In this document: positions 33,398-42,432 of the stretch, in pieces
Layout: the number at the start of each line of letters is the position of its first letter
Numbering within the stretch: the first letter of the stretch is position 1
Source of the DNA: Xenorhabdus poinarii G6
Lineage (GTDB): Bacteria; Pseudomonadota; Gammaproteobacteria; Enterobacterales; Enterobacteriaceae
Reading direction: 5' to 3'
Length of the DNA stretch: 64,000 nt
Assembly: GCF_000968175.1 (NCBI RefSeq)
Contig: NZ_FO704551.1
Coordinates: forward strand, 682,001-746,000
Notes under the pieces: generated by a model
The model's database searches: none
Told to the model about the DNA's origin: nothing
What the model saw: only the letters and a program-made list of their open reading frames with translations
Program-made: the position numbers and the translations under genes

Positions 33398-33805
33398 ATG
33401 ATGGAAAAGAAACATCTGCACATTGCCGCAGGTATTATTAAAAATAGTCATAATGAAATTTTTATCACTCAGCGTCGTGCTGATTCACATATGGGCGGCT
33501 TCTGGGAGTTTCCCGGCGGAAAACTTGAACAAGGAGAAACGTCTGAACAAGCATTGATTAGAGAATTAAAAGAAGAGGTTGGGATCACCGTCATCCATTG
33601 TGAATTAATTGATACCATCACGCATGATTTTCCTGATAGGCGTATTACGCTTGACTTTTTTTTGGTCGATGAATGGGAAAATGCGCCATTTGGTAAAGAA
33701 GGACAATCTTCCCGTTGGGTTTTACAAGCAGAATTAATTGCGAACGAATTTCCGCCAGCGAATCGCAATATTGTGGATTATCTCATCCAAAATGCGTCTT
33801 GTTAA
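33398..33805 (+). CDS. mutT: 8-oxo-dGTP diphosphatase MutT
   Basis: MutT hydrolyses 8-oxo-dGTP and so prevents A:T to C:G transversions. The 135-residue product carries a full Nudix box (GGKLEQGETSEQALIRELKE followed by EVGI, about residues 40-63) and FPDRRITLDFFLV, typical of MutT. ATG at 33398 is followed immediately by another ATG at 33401; either may be used. Confidence 0.94.
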   Translation: MMEKKHLHIAAGIIKNSHNEIFITQRRADSHMGGFWEFPGGKLEQGETSEQALIRELKEEVGITVIHCELIDTITHDFPDRRITLDFFLVDEWENAPFGKEGQSSRWVLQAELIANEFPPANRNIVDYLIQNASC

Positions 33806-33900
33806 AGGATATCCCCGAAGGATTGCCAGTTGTATAGCGGCGCTGAAAGACATGGCGCCGTGATAACATACATTACGTGATATTTATGATGTTACTTGTT

Positions 33901-34095
33901 TTATTCAGGTCCTTCGCTCCAGTTATCATTTTCTGAGCTGTCGCCTTGACTGGATATTTTCTTCTCTTCACTGGCCCATTCACCTAAGTCAATTAATTGG
34001 CAACGTTTACTACAAAATGGGCGGTGAGGACTAATTTCTCCCCATATTACGGTGTTGCCACATGTCGGACATTCGACAGTCAATACTTCAGGCAT
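33901..34095 (-). CDS. yacG: DNA gyrase inhibitor YacG, zinc-binding
   Basis: YacG is a small zinc protein that binds GyrB and inhibits gyrase. The 64-residue product has four zinc cysteines as CPTC (residues 9-12) and FCSKRC (28 and 32), then the conserved [14 protein letters not shown] segment. It is downstream of zapD on the minus strand, as in E. coli, and convergent with mutT. Confidence 0.95.
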   Translation of the reverse strand: MPEVLTVECPTCGNTVIWGEISPHRPFCSKRCQLIDLGEWASEEKKISSQGDSSENDNWSEGPE

Positions 34096-34212
34096 TTTTA
34101 CTTTCTCCGGCTTAATTTGAAGGCCATACTTTCCATGCTTTATGTTGCAGTTTTATGGGTTAAATTGGCGTCCTTGTTGTCATGCTGCAACCTGAAATTT
34201 ATTGAGCCTATG

Positions 34213-34971
34213 TTAACAGCAGGCCAGTTCAAATGACAAATGAGCCGGAACAACGCCTTGTTCACTATCCATTGGCAGAAAGCGGATAGCGTAACGTGTC
34301 TTATAGCCAGAGATTTGTGGGTAAACTAATGTATCTGGCACAATATCTAATTTTAGTCTCAGTAAATCGGCATCATCTGCATTCCCCTGATAAAAGCCGT
34401 TGTGACTGCTCTTGACAGTGAACGTTGCAGAATGACGAATGAGTTCCAGAATGCTTTCCAAAGCGTGTTTTAATGGACGGAGGCTGTCCAACCAGGTGCT
34501 GACGGATTTATCTCTGGTCGATTGTGGTAAATGTAGCCACAGGTGTAATGTTGGCAAGTCAAAGCTGCAACACCCACCAGGAATACTGAGTCGTTGACGT
34601 ACCATGCTAATAATGCGATCTTCCTTAATCAGTCGGCTCATTCTGGGAGCTTGGCTCAAGGCAATACTGCGTTCTTTCAGTTGTGTTGATAAACGATGGA
34701 TCATCGCTGTATCGGCATTTGGAGCACCGAGCCACTGTTTTAATTTTGCCTGCTGACGATCCAGTTCTTTCAACAGTTCAGAACGGACTTCACCGCGTTC
34801 CAAAATCTCAATTAATTCGGCAATCGTCCGGAAAAACGCGAGGCTACTCGCTTGGGAATCCAGATGACGTTGTTTTTCCAATTGTTGTAGTGAAGATTCA
34901 ATCCTCAACCATGAACGCATTTTTTCATTGAGTGGATGTTCAAAAATAATAGTAGAGATTGCATCACTCAT
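34213..34971 (-). CDS. zapD: cell division protein ZapD
   Basis: ZapD (YacF) cross-links FtsZ filaments through the FtsZ C-terminal peptide. The 252-residue product starts [20 protein letters not shown], matching the family ([14 protein letters not shown]). I placed the start at 34971, because the longer frame to 35034 would be inside coaE and adds 21 atypical residues. It overlaps the coaE stop by eight bases. Confidence 0.95.
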   Translation of the reverse strand: MSDAISTIIFEHPLNEKMRSWLRIESSLQQLEKQRHLDSQASSLAFFRTIAELIEILERGEVRSELLKELDRQQAKLKQWLGAPNADTAMIHRLSTQLKERSIALSQAPRMSRLIKEDRIISMVRQRLSIPGGCCSFDLPTLHLWLHLPQSTRDKSVSTWLDSLRPLKHALESILELIRHSATFTVKSSHNGFYQGNADDADLLRLKLDIVPDTLVYPQISGYKTRYAIRFLPMDSEQGVVPAHLSFELACC

Positions 34972-35590
34972 TATGGTTTTCCTGTCTGACTGATTTTGTT
35001 TGTTGTAAATATTGTTGATGTAATTCGACCACACGAGCGGTCAGAGCTTGTTTGCTGTTGTTGTGGTTAACAATAACATCATCTGCCTGTTCCAGCCTGT
35101 CCTGACGGCTGGCCTGGGCGGTCAGAATATTTTTGACTTGCTCACGGCTGACGCCATCACGAGCCATTGTCCGGTTAATCTGTACTTCAACAGGGACATC
35201 AACAACTAAAATACGATCGGCCAAATGCATTAAATGATTTTCAATTAACAGCGGAACGACCCAAATGACATAGGGGGTAGTCACCTGAGTTAATTGGCGT
35301 TGTGTTTCTCTTTGTATCAGCGGGTGTAAAAGTGCATTGAGCCATTGTTTCTCTTCAGGAGCAGTAAACACTTTTTGGCGCAATATTGCGCGATTTAAGT
35401 TTCCATCAGGCAGGAGGATATCGGCCCCAAAGTGTTCCGTGATTGCTTGCAATGCAGCAGTACCGGGTGCAACAACCTCTCTGGCGATAATATCTGCATC
35501 AACAATCGGGACACCAAGGGATGAAAAGATATCAGAGATAGTCGTTTTACCGCTACCAATTCCACCTGTAAGTGCAACAATATAAGTCAT
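34964..35590 (-). CDS. coaE: dephospho-CoA kinase
   Basis: CoaE phosphorylates dephospho-CoA in the last step of coenzyme A synthesis. The 208-residue P-loop kinase has GGIGSGKTT at residues 9-17, the [10 protein letters not shown] motif near residue 32 and the lid segment around RDGVSREQV. First gene of the coaE-zapD-yacG unit. Confidence 0.96.
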   Translation of the reverse strand: MTYIVALTGGIGSGKTTISDIFSSLGVPIVDADIIAREVVAPGTAALQAITEHFGADILLPDGNLNRAILRQKVFTAPEEKQWLNALLHPLIQRETQRQLTQVTTPYVIWVVPLLIENHLMHLADRILVVDVPVEVQINRTMARDGVSREQVKNILTAQASRQDRLEQADDVIVNHNNSKQALTARVVELHQQYLQQTKSVRQENHNE

Positions 35591-35719
35591 TCTATCCCTT
35601 TAAATAATTCTGATAGCATCATTAAATTGTAACTCAAGGGAAGAAAATGGGCTATAAACAAACACGTATAATTCCTGCGCTGGCTATTGGGAAAAATAAC
35701 GAAATATGTAAATATCTTG

Positions 35720-36919
35720 TTATGTTAATATGGTACCTAATTGAAAAATAGGCAAATACATCGCCAGTAATAGTAGACCAATGATCAATGCCATTATCAG
35801 CATTAGCAAAGGTTCTAATAATTGAACCAAACTATCAGCAAGATCGATTGATTTTTTTTGATACCATTCGGCAAGATTCAATAAAAATAACTCTAACTCT
35901 CCTGATTCTTCACCGATTGTGACAAATTGTTGGCATAAAGAAGGAAAATGTGGCGTTTGTTTTAATGCATCGCTGATTGAAATGCCTTGTTGAATTTGTT
36001 TATGTAAGTTTTTCACGCCAGCAATAAAAAGTGGGTGTTGGGTTGCACTAAGAGCACATTCAAGCCCTGCCATGAGTGTTAATCCTGCTTTTTGTGTCAT
36101 GAATAGGATATGGAATATTTGATTAGTTTGTTGATAAATAGTGAGTTGCCTAAAAATAGGCAGCTTTATAAAAAGCATTTTTTCTTTTGCTTTAAATATT
36201 GGGAAACGATGTCGTAACCAGAGATAACTCATTAATAATATCAATGTCATTATCACCAATAGGATGCCATACTTAATCAATACATCAGAGCCTGATAGAA
36301 CCCATTGTGTTAATAGAGGTAAGTTGGCATTTAATGACAAATAGACTTGTCGAAATTCAGGCAAAACAAAAATTAGCATCAGAACAATAACCAGTAAGCT
36401 GACAAAAGCAACAACTAATGGATAGTGATATGCTTTTTGAATTTTCTTCCTCAACGTATGTTGCTGTTCTAATCGATTCATGATGAGTTGGCAACAATTT
36501 TCAAGCTGACCGGTTTGTTCCCCTACCGCGATAATTTGGCAGAATAAGGGCGGAAATAATTTGGGATAATGTTCGAGTGTTGTTGAGAATGATTCGCCTT
36601 GACGAATTTTCTGGATCATATCTGCCAATACACATCGCCAGAGAGCATGTTTACACTCTTGCAATAAAATACTTAATCCTTTGAGTAGAGGAATACCCGA
36701 TGCCAGTAATGTACTGAGTTGGTGAATAAAGTGCAGGCGATAGGCAATTTCCTTTTCACTATAATAAATGATTTTTTTACATTTAATGACATAGGGTTGA
36801 AGATCGAGATGGCTGAGGTATTGGAATACACTTTTTTTGCTATATCCAATGCTCTCTCCTTTTATGGTGTTGCCTTTTTTATTCACTGCCTGCCATTGGT
36901 AAATATATTCTATTTTCAT
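35720..36919 (-). CDS. hofC: type IV pilus assembly platform protein HofC (PilC/GspF family)
   Basis: HofC is the inner-membrane platform protein on which the HofB ATPase acts. The 399-residue product has two repeated T2SSF domains (LHFIHQLSTLLASGIPLLKGL near residue 65 and IFHILFMTQKAGLTLMAGLE near 270) and three or more membrane helices, the last at the C-terminus. It overlaps hofB by four bases (ATGA). AT-rich codon use compared with the neighbouring housekeeping genes. Confidence 0.92.
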   Translation of the reverse strand: MKIEYIYQWQAVNKKGNTIKGESIGYSKKSVFQYLSHLDLQPYVIKCKKIIYYSEKEIAYRLHFIHQLSTLLASGIPLLKGLSILLQECKHALWRCVLADMIQKIRQGESFSTTLEHYPKLFPPLFCQIIAVGEQTGQLENCCQLIMNRLEQQHTLRKKIQKAYHYPLVVAFVSLLVIVLMLIFVLPEFRQVYLSLNANLPLLTQWVLSGSDVLIKYGILLVIMTLILLMSYLWLRHRFPIFKAKEKMLFIKLPIFRQLTIYQQTNQIFHILFMTQKAGLTLMAGLECALSATQHPLFIAGVKNLHKQIQQGISISDALKQTPHFPSLCQQFVTIGEESGELELFLLNLAEWYQKKSIDLADSLVQLLEPLLMLIMALIIGLLLLAMYLPIFQLGTILT

Positions 36920-38526
36920 ACGGTTTCATGGCCTGTAATTTGATAAATCTCTTCAAGGGTCGTTATTCCATTTTCCACTAATGTCAGCCCCGCTGAAAAA
37001 AGCGTTGATTCCTGTTGTGAGACAAGTGAACGTGAAAAATTGCCCTCAGCGTGTTCTGACAAGACTTGTTGGAGTTCGGGGGTTATTTCGAGAAATTCAT
37101 AGATGGCAGTTCTGCCATAATAGCCGGAAAAGCAGTGATCACACCCAATTGCTTTCCACTTTTTTATAGCGGTTGATTGTTTTATAGAGGTGAATTGTTT
37201 TATAGCGTTTGTTTTTGCAGAAATCGTTTCTTCTGATGAGTTAATCTGTCTGGTTTGGGTGGATACGGCACTATTCTCTGGTGTATCAGTAAAATCAGAA
37301 TGAGCCATACCGGGGATCAGTGTGGGGATGCTCTCTTGTTGTCGGCAATGGGGGCAAAGTTTACGCACTAATCGTTGTGCGATAATCAATTTCACACATG
37401 AGGCGGTGGTATAGCCAGAAATTCCTAGATTTTGCAGACGGGATAGCGTATCAATCGTGGAATTGGTATGCAATGTTGATAAAACCAGATGGCCTGTTTG
37501 TGCCGCTTTCATGGATATCTCGGCGGTTTCATTATCACGGATCTCACCAACCATCATGATATCGGGATCTTGCCGTAATAAGGCTCTAAGGATTTTAGCA
37601 AAATTGAGACCAATCTTATTATTAACAGGCGTTTGATTGACGCCGTTTAAAGGAATCTCAACAGGATCTTCGACACTACAGATATTCTTTTTGGACTGAT
37701 TTAAATATTGCAGGCAGCTATACAAGGTGACGGTTTTGCCACTACCTGTTGGGCCTGTTACTAAAATCATCCCTTGTGGTAAATGGAGTTTCTGTTTTAA
37801 ACGTTGTAGTTGTGGTTCAGGCAGACCCAATTGTTCCAACGATAATTGATGTATGGTATTTAAAATACGCAGTACTATTTTTTCACCATGTAAAGTAGGT
37901 AATGTTGATATCCGTATCGCATAACGATTTTTGTTATCATGCCAGTCAAACTGTCCATCTTGCGGCTGGCGTTTTTCAGCGATATTAAGTTTTGCCATGA
38001 TCTTTAAGCGAGCAGGAATACCCGCATTCATTTGAGGAGGTGGTGTCTGCATAGTATGCAACGCTCCATCAACTCGGATACGTATTTGATAGCCTCGCTG
38101 AGAAGGTTCAAAATGAATATCTGAAGCTCTTTTTTGTATCGAAGTTAATATCATTTGGTTAATAAGTTGAATAACCGGTGTGTCTATTTCTTCATCATTG
38201 AGATCGTTTTTAGGTATTACACCTTGATGAGCATCAAAATTATCAATATGGTACAATTCCTTTTCATTATTTTCTGAGCAGTAATTCGCTATAGAAATTG
38301 ATGTGTTTTCTTGCATCAGCATAGATTCTATTTTTGCTTGCGGCCAAATGTCTATATTCACAATTAAACCTGAAATAAATTTCAGGGCAGCGATAAAATC
38401 CTCATTTGGTGATTGACTACAGGCAATTGTAATTGTATCGAAGTCTTTTTTGATAAAAATTGCGTTATGTTGTTGGCACAACGCTTTTATTTCTTTTTCC
38501 AGCAAAGTATGATCCGTCTTTATCAT
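36916..38526 (-). CDS. hofB: type IV pilus assembly ATPase HofB (PilB/GspE family)
   Basis: HofB powers pilin polymerisation. In its 536 residues it has Walker A GPTGSGKT at 258-265, the Asp box around ICSVEDPVE (282-290), Walker B MMVGEIRD at 324-331, the His box HLVLSTLHTN, and a C-terminal CPHC (391-394) / CDHC (462-465) zinc motif. The zinc pairs are 67 residues apart, stretched by a polar insert with a hexapeptide repeat. The GspE N1 region is short. Catalytic residues look intact. Confidence 0.92.
   Translation of the reverse strand: MIKTDHTLLEKEIKALCQQHNAIFIKKDFDTITIACSQSPNEDFIAALKFISGLIVNIDIWPQAKIESMLMQENTSISIANYCSENNEKELYHIDNFDAHQGVIPKNDLNDEEIDTPVIQLINQMILTSIQKRASDIHFEPSQRGYQIRIRVDGALHTMQTPPPQMNAGIPARLKIMAKLNIAEKRQPQDGQFDWHDNKNRYAIRISTLPTLHGEKIVLRILNTIHQLSLEQLGLPEPQLQRLKQKLHLPQGMILVTGPTGSGKTVTLYSCLQYLNQSKKNICSVEDPVEIPLNGVNQTPVNNKIGLNFAKILRALLRQDPDIMMVGEIRDNETAEISMKAAQTGHLVLSTLHTNSTIDTLSRLQNLGISGYTTASCVKLIIAQRLVRKLCPHCRQQESIPTLIPGMAHSDFTDTPENSAVSTQTRQINSSEETISAKTNAIKQFTSIKQSTAIKKWKAIGCDHCFSGYYGRTAIYEFLEITPELQQVLSEHAEGNFSRSLVSQQESTLFSAGLTLVENGITTLEEIYQITGHETV
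37162..37211. repeat. 18-base tandem repeat within hofB
   Basis: Nearly three copies of an 18-base unit with core TTTTATAGNGGTNGATTG (37162, 37180 and a partial copy at 37198). In the protein this gives the repeated hexapeptides IKQFTS, IKQSTA and IKKWKA inside the insert between the two CxxC pairs. The frame is kept because the unit is a multiple of three. Confidence 0.8.
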
Positions 38527-38611
38527 TATTTCTATTCCTTTAATTTCGTTGTCATTTGATGCGTTTTTTTCTTGTATCTTGTTAAGCCCTATTTGGCATA
38601 AAAGGTATGGT

Positions 38612-39034
38612 TTAAAATTTCAAGGTTTCCTGACATTTTTGTTTTAAAGATTCATGTTTAGACTCACAAATTGTTTTCCATTGAGTCTGGCCACTCTTAA
38701 GATCTTGAATGGGTTTTAGCGTGACATGAAGTTCACTGAGATTTTGTTGGCCCAATACCGTTATTTCCCCCTCTTTGACCGCAATCGTGTTGATATAACG
38801 GCTATTGTGACCTGATGGAATAGCAGATTGACCAGAGTGGCAGTTTTTATAATTTTCAGCTTCAAAGCGACACAGTTCTACACCAGACTTATAAGGAATA
38901 ATTGCTTGTAGCATATCGGTCAATGCTGCTTTTTGGATATATCCCTGATAACTGGGAATCGCAATTGCACCAAGAATAGAGACAATTGCCATAACAACCA
39001 TCACTTCAATTAATGTGAATCCTTGTTGTTTCAT
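38612..39034 (-). CDS. ppdD: prepilin peptidase-dependent major pilin PpdD
   Basis: PpdD is the major type IV pilin. The 140-residue prepilin has a short leader MKQQG cut before Phe, followed by the methylated N-terminus FTLIEVMVVMAIVSILGAIA with the required Glu5, forming the hydrophobic assembly helix. Four cysteines occur after the helix. It is first in the ppdD-hofB-hofC operon; 85 bases separate it from hofB. No prepilin peptidase gene is in the window. Confidence 0.93.
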   Translation of the reverse strand: MKQQGFTLIEVMVVMAIVSILGAIAIPSYQGYIQKAALTDMLQAIIPYKSGVELCRFEAENYKNCHSGQSAIPSGHNSRYINTIAVKEGEITVLGQQNLSELHVTLKPIQDLKSGQTQWKTICESKHESLKQKCQETLKF

Positions 39035-39372
39035 TTTTTCTCCTTCGTGTGATTGACGTTGTGATGTTTGAACAATTTTCTCTGTTCAATCGCAATAGGT
39101 ATCGATGCCGATAAGCATGAAGAAAAAGGAGAAAAAGAAAATATCATTAATCTTATTTATGAAGTTAACTCGAGAAAATAACTTCACGTTACATTTCTTT
39201 GCAAAAATTTTTTGAATCTGCTCGTAAATAAAAAAACATCAGGCATATTGGTTGATTAGAGGTGCTAATATACTAATCTGTTACCCATTTATGGGCTGTA
39301 ACCCGTTGGGCGAAGATGGGTAATATTGAGTGATTCTGGAAAAGCACGATTAACGATAAAGGGGATAATAGA
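39035..39372. other. ppdD-ampD divergent intergenic region (nadC site, gene absent)
   Basis: A 338-base gap between divergent ppdD and ampD. In E. coli nadC occupies this position; here there is no nadC frame or visible remnant. An inverted repeat TTACCCAT / ATGGGTAA spans 39281-39323, 50 bases before ampD, possibly a control element or attenuator stem. The rest is AT-rich. Confidence 0.6.
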
Positions 39373-39921
39373 ATGTGGCTGTGTGAAGGGTGGATTGATG
39401 ATGCGAGTGCGAAAAAGGTGATTTCTCCTTATTGTGATTTTCGTCCAGAAGGGGAGATACCCTCATTATTGGTCATTCATAACATCAGTTTACCACCTGG
39501 AAAGTTTGGCGGCCCTTATATTCATCAACTATTTATGGGAACACTGGATCCGAAAGATGATCCTTCTTTTGATGAGATTAAACATTTACGTGTTTCAGCG
39601 CACTGCTTAATCCGACGTGATGGAGAGATTGTGCAATACGTTCCTTTCAATAAAAGGGCTTGGCATGCTGGCATTTCCTGTTACTGTGGCCGTGATAAGT
39701 GCAATGATTTTTCGATAGGCATCGAACTGGAAGGTACCGATTATGAGGAATTTACTGAAATTCAGTACATCAAGTTAGCTGAAGTGACTAAGCTGTTGAT
39801 TGATAAGTACCCTGATATTCGTAACAATATTACAGGACACAGCGATATCGCACCGGGAAGAAAAACTGATCCCGGCCCTTATTTTTATTGGGAACATTAT
39901 CGTCAATTATTAAAGGAGTGA
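39373..39921 (+). CDS. ampD: 1,6-anhydro-MurNAc-L-alanine amidase AmpD
   Basis: AmpD cleaves the peptide from anhydro-muropeptides during cell wall recycling and keeps AmpR-controlled beta-lactamase low. The 182-residue zinc amidase has LLVIHNISLPPGKFGGPYI with the first zinc histidine, HLRVSAHCLIRRDGEIVQ, KRAWHAG with a conserved His, and GHSDIAPGRKTDPGP with the zinc-binding His and Asp. It is co-directional with ampE, five bases apart. Confidence 0.96.
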   Translation: MWLCEGWIDDASAKKVISPYCDFRPEGEIPSLLVIHNISLPPGKFGGPYIHQLFMGTLDPKDDPSFDEIKHLRVSAHCLIRRDGEIVQYVPFNKRAWHAGISCYCGRDKCNDFSIGIELEGTDYEEFTEIQYIKLAEVTKLLIDKYPDIRNNITGHSDIAPGRKTDPGPYFYWEHYRQLLKE

Positions 39922-39926
39922 GTTGA

Positions 39927-40781
39927 ATGACACTCTTTATCCTATTGTTAATACTGGCATGGGAACGTGTTTTTAAGATGGGAGATCACTGGCAGCTGGA
40001 GCGCTGTTTAGTCCCGTTATTTGTCAGAATACGATCACATGCTCTATGGAGTAGTTTGGGCATGACCTTTTTGGTCGCCTTATTAACCTGGAAGTTGATT
40101 GATATTTCTCGTTCTGTTGCTTTTGGTATTCCTGCCATTGTGCTGAGCATCATAATCAGTCTGCTCTGTATTGGTGCAGGTGCTTTACGTCATGATTACC
40201 GTGGGTATCTTCAGGCTGTGCGTCAAGATGATTTTGAACAGCAAAATGAGTATCTTGCCCATCTGACGATGATCCAGGGGACACTGTCTGATACCACAAA
40301 AGATGAACGATTGCATGAAATACAGAATGCACTCATTTGGATAAATTTTCGTTATTACCTTGCCCCTATTTTTTGGTTGACCGTATTGGGTCACTTTGGG
40401 CCGGCTGTTTTGATGGGATATGGTTGCCTCAGAGCTTATCAAGGTTGGTTGGCACAGCATGCGACGGCAGTGCAGAGAGCACAGTCAGGTGTTGATGGCA
40501 TATTGCATTGGCTAGATTGGCTCCCTGCGCGTTTGGCGGGTATTGCCTATGCTTTATTGGGGCATGGTGAAAAGGCCTTACCTGCCTGGATCGCATCGCT
40601 GACTGATTTGCGGTCATCGCAATATAAGGTCGTCAGTCAATTAGCACAATTTGCGTTAAGTAAAGAATCCCATCTTGATCCTGTAGCCGCGCCGGTTGCT
40701 GCTGTCACGTTAGCAAAAAAGGCAACTTTTACTATTGTGATTATTGTTGCATTGTTGACGATCTACGGAGCATTGGTTTAA
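39927..40781 (+). CDS. ampE: inner-membrane protein AmpE
   Basis: AmpE is a polytopic membrane protein encoded with AmpD and proposed to act in beta-lactam sensing. The 284 residues include the family start MTLFILLLILAWERVFKMG, several hydrophobic segments (about 5-20, 50-90, 142-165, 265-283) and the WLDWLPARLAGIAYALLG motif. A probable terminator stem with CGGGG / CCCC follows. Confidence 0.94.
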   Translation: MTLFILLLILAWERVFKMGDHWQLERCLVPLFVRIRSHALWSSLGMTFLVALLTWKLIDISRSVAFGIPAIVLSIIISLLCIGAGALRHDYRGYLQAVRQDDFEQQNEYLAHLTMIQGTLSDTTKDERLHEIQNALIWINFRYYLAPIFWLTVLGHFGPAVLMGYGCLRAYQGWLAQHATAVQRAQSGVDGILHWLDWLPARLAGIAYALLGHGEKALPAWIASLTDLRSSQYKVVSQLAQFALSKESHLDPVAAPVAAVTLAKKATFTIVIIVALLTIYGALV

Positions 40782-40787
40782 CAATGG

Positions 40788-40836
40788 AAAGATCGGGGGC
40801 GGGTGGGAGTCATTATCTGTATCTGTCCCCAATCTT
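40788..40836 (+). terminator. probable ampDE terminator
   Basis: AAAGATCGGGG (40788-40798) pairs with CCCCAATCTTT (40827-40837) with one mismatch, around a long loop, and ends in TTTT. Weak because of the 28-base loop. Confidence 0.45.
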
Positions 40837-40837
40837 T

Positions 40838-41427
40838 TAAATCAGGTATTCGCTTTTTTGTTACCGTGATATGGCTCAAAATTTATTAGGTATACCTGTT
40901 ATTTTAGTTTATACATTATTATGCAGGATAACTTTGGGTTTCTATTATTATCAAGCAATGTATTTGCTTTTGTTTTTTCATTATCATGTTGTTTTATATA
41001 TTGATTAATGCCATCCATATAAGGTGCAATCCTTTTTATGTATAAATAATTCTTATTTTTTGCTTGGGTTAATTGCGTATTTATTCGTTTTATGGCGTCA
41101 ATAACGACGAATTGTGTTTATCTGTTGTGTTTAAAAAATATTAACTCCCTCTAAGATTTCTCACCTTAACATCCCTCTTGGTTATAATTTTCTAATAAAA
41201 TTTAAAAAAAATTGTTAAGATTTGCAGATTTTTATGATTTACCCCAAGGTCTTTATAGACAGCTAGTGAATACTTTGTTACTTTAAGACCCTGTATTCTA
41301 AATTGGTATTACCAATTGACTTTGGCCCGTTAGCTAGGGTTTAGTTACTAGTGTTTAGTCACTGAGTCTTAGTTGGATTGGGCATAGCCCAAAGCAACAT
41401 TTACTTATTGAATGGCTTACTGCAGAT
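40838..41427 (+). other. ampE-pdhR intergenic region, aroP absent
   Basis: About 590 bases of AT-rich DNA. E. coli carries aroP here; no permease frame or remnant is visible. The last 130 bases hold the PdhR operator and, presumably, the pdh promoter. Nothing else could be supported. Confidence 0.55.
41301..41317. promoter_or_regulatory. PdhR operator
   Basis: AATTGGTATTACCAATT is a perfect palindrome matching the PdhR consensus (AATTGGTnnnACCAATT). It overlaps a TTGACT -35-like hexamer and lies 110 bases before pdhR, so PdhR should repress its own operon and release it on binding pyruvate. Confidence 0.88.
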
Positions 41428-42192
41428 ATGGCCTATAGCAAGATTCGCCAACCAAAGTTATCCGATGTGATTGAGCAGCGTCTTGAACAGCTCATTCTAG
41501 AAGGCTCGCTGCGTCCGGGAGAAAAGCTGCTGCCTGAGCGCGAGCTGGCAAAACAGTTTGAAGTATCACGTCCTTCATTGCGTGAAGCCATTCAAAAATT
41601 AGAAGCCAAAGGCTTTCTTTTCCGTCGTCAAGGGGGAGGAACTTTCGTGCAGAACAATCTGTGGCAAAGTTTCAGTGACCCGCTTGCCCAACTTATTGCA
41701 GAGAATCAAGAATCCCAGTTCGATCTCCTTGAAGCACGTCATGCTTTAGAGGGCATTGCTGCTTATTATGCTGCTCTTAGGGGAACTGATGAAGATTTCA
41801 AACGCATTGAGCAAAGCCATCTTGCGATTCAAGAAGCACAACGAAGTGGTGATGTGAATGTGGAATCTGAGGCGGTTCTGCAATATCAGCTTGTTGTCAC
41901 CGAAGCCGCTCATAATGTGGTATTGCTGCATTTATTGCGTTGCATGATCCCGATGTTAGAACAAAATATCAGGCGCAATTTTGAAGTTATATATACCCGT
42001 AAAGAGATGTTAGCTGCCGTTAGTGATCATAGAGCTGAGATATTTCGATCTATCATGGCGAGAGAACCCGAAAAAGCCCGTGAGGCTTCTCATCGCCATT
42101 TGGCCTTTATTGAAGAAGTGTTATTGGATCTGACTCGTGAACAGACTCGTCGTGAACGTTCATTGAGGCGGCTTCAGCAACATCAGGAATAA
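41428..42192 (+). CDS. pdhR: pyruvate-responsive repressor PdhR
   Basis: PdhR is a GntR-family (FadR subgroup) regulator of the pyruvate dehydrogenase operon. The 254-residue product has the winged HTH at about residues 10-75 ([40 protein letters not shown]) and an all-helical FCD effector domain ending [14 protein letters not shown]. Length equals E. coli. It is first in the pdhR-aceE-aceF operon. Confidence 0.97.
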   Translation: MAYSKIRQPKLSDVIEQRLEQLILEGSLRPGEKLLPERELAKQFEVSRPSLREAIQKLEAKGFLFRRQGGGTFVQNNLWQSFSDPLAQLIAENQESQFDLLEARHALEGIAAYYAALRGTDEDFKRIEQSHLAIQEAQRSGDVNVESEAVLQYQLVVTEAAHNVVLLHLLRCMIPMLEQNIRRNFEVIYTRKEMLAAVSDHRAEIFRSIMAREPEKAREASHRHLAFIEEVLLDLTREQTRRERSLRRLQQHQE

Positions 42193-42333
42193 GAGCCTGT
42201 CCATTGGGACGTCATAGACAAATCAAATTCCCGAATGGGGTGGGTTCTAAACTTGACTGTACAAATCCTGACTGCCGCGTTTGTACGGTTTTTTGACTCT
42301 TTTATCCAAGAGTTTTAGCGGCATATAGCAGGG

Positions 42334-42388
42334 CCTATCTTCCGGTCATAACAGGCTGTTTCGTCAAAGAGTATGACCAGAAGATAGG
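42334..42388 (+). promoter_or_regulatory. long stem-loop in the aceE leader
   Basis: CCTATCTTCCGGTCATA (42334-42350) pairs with TATGACCAGAAGATAGG (42372-42388) over 17 positions with one mismatch, around a 21-base loop. It ends 44 bases before the aceE start and has no T tract, so it is more likely an mRNA-stability, processing or regulatory element than a terminator. Confidence 0.7.
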
Positions 42389-42432
42389 CTCCAACAACCA
42401 TTAGAAATAGATAAACAGATAAGGAATACACC

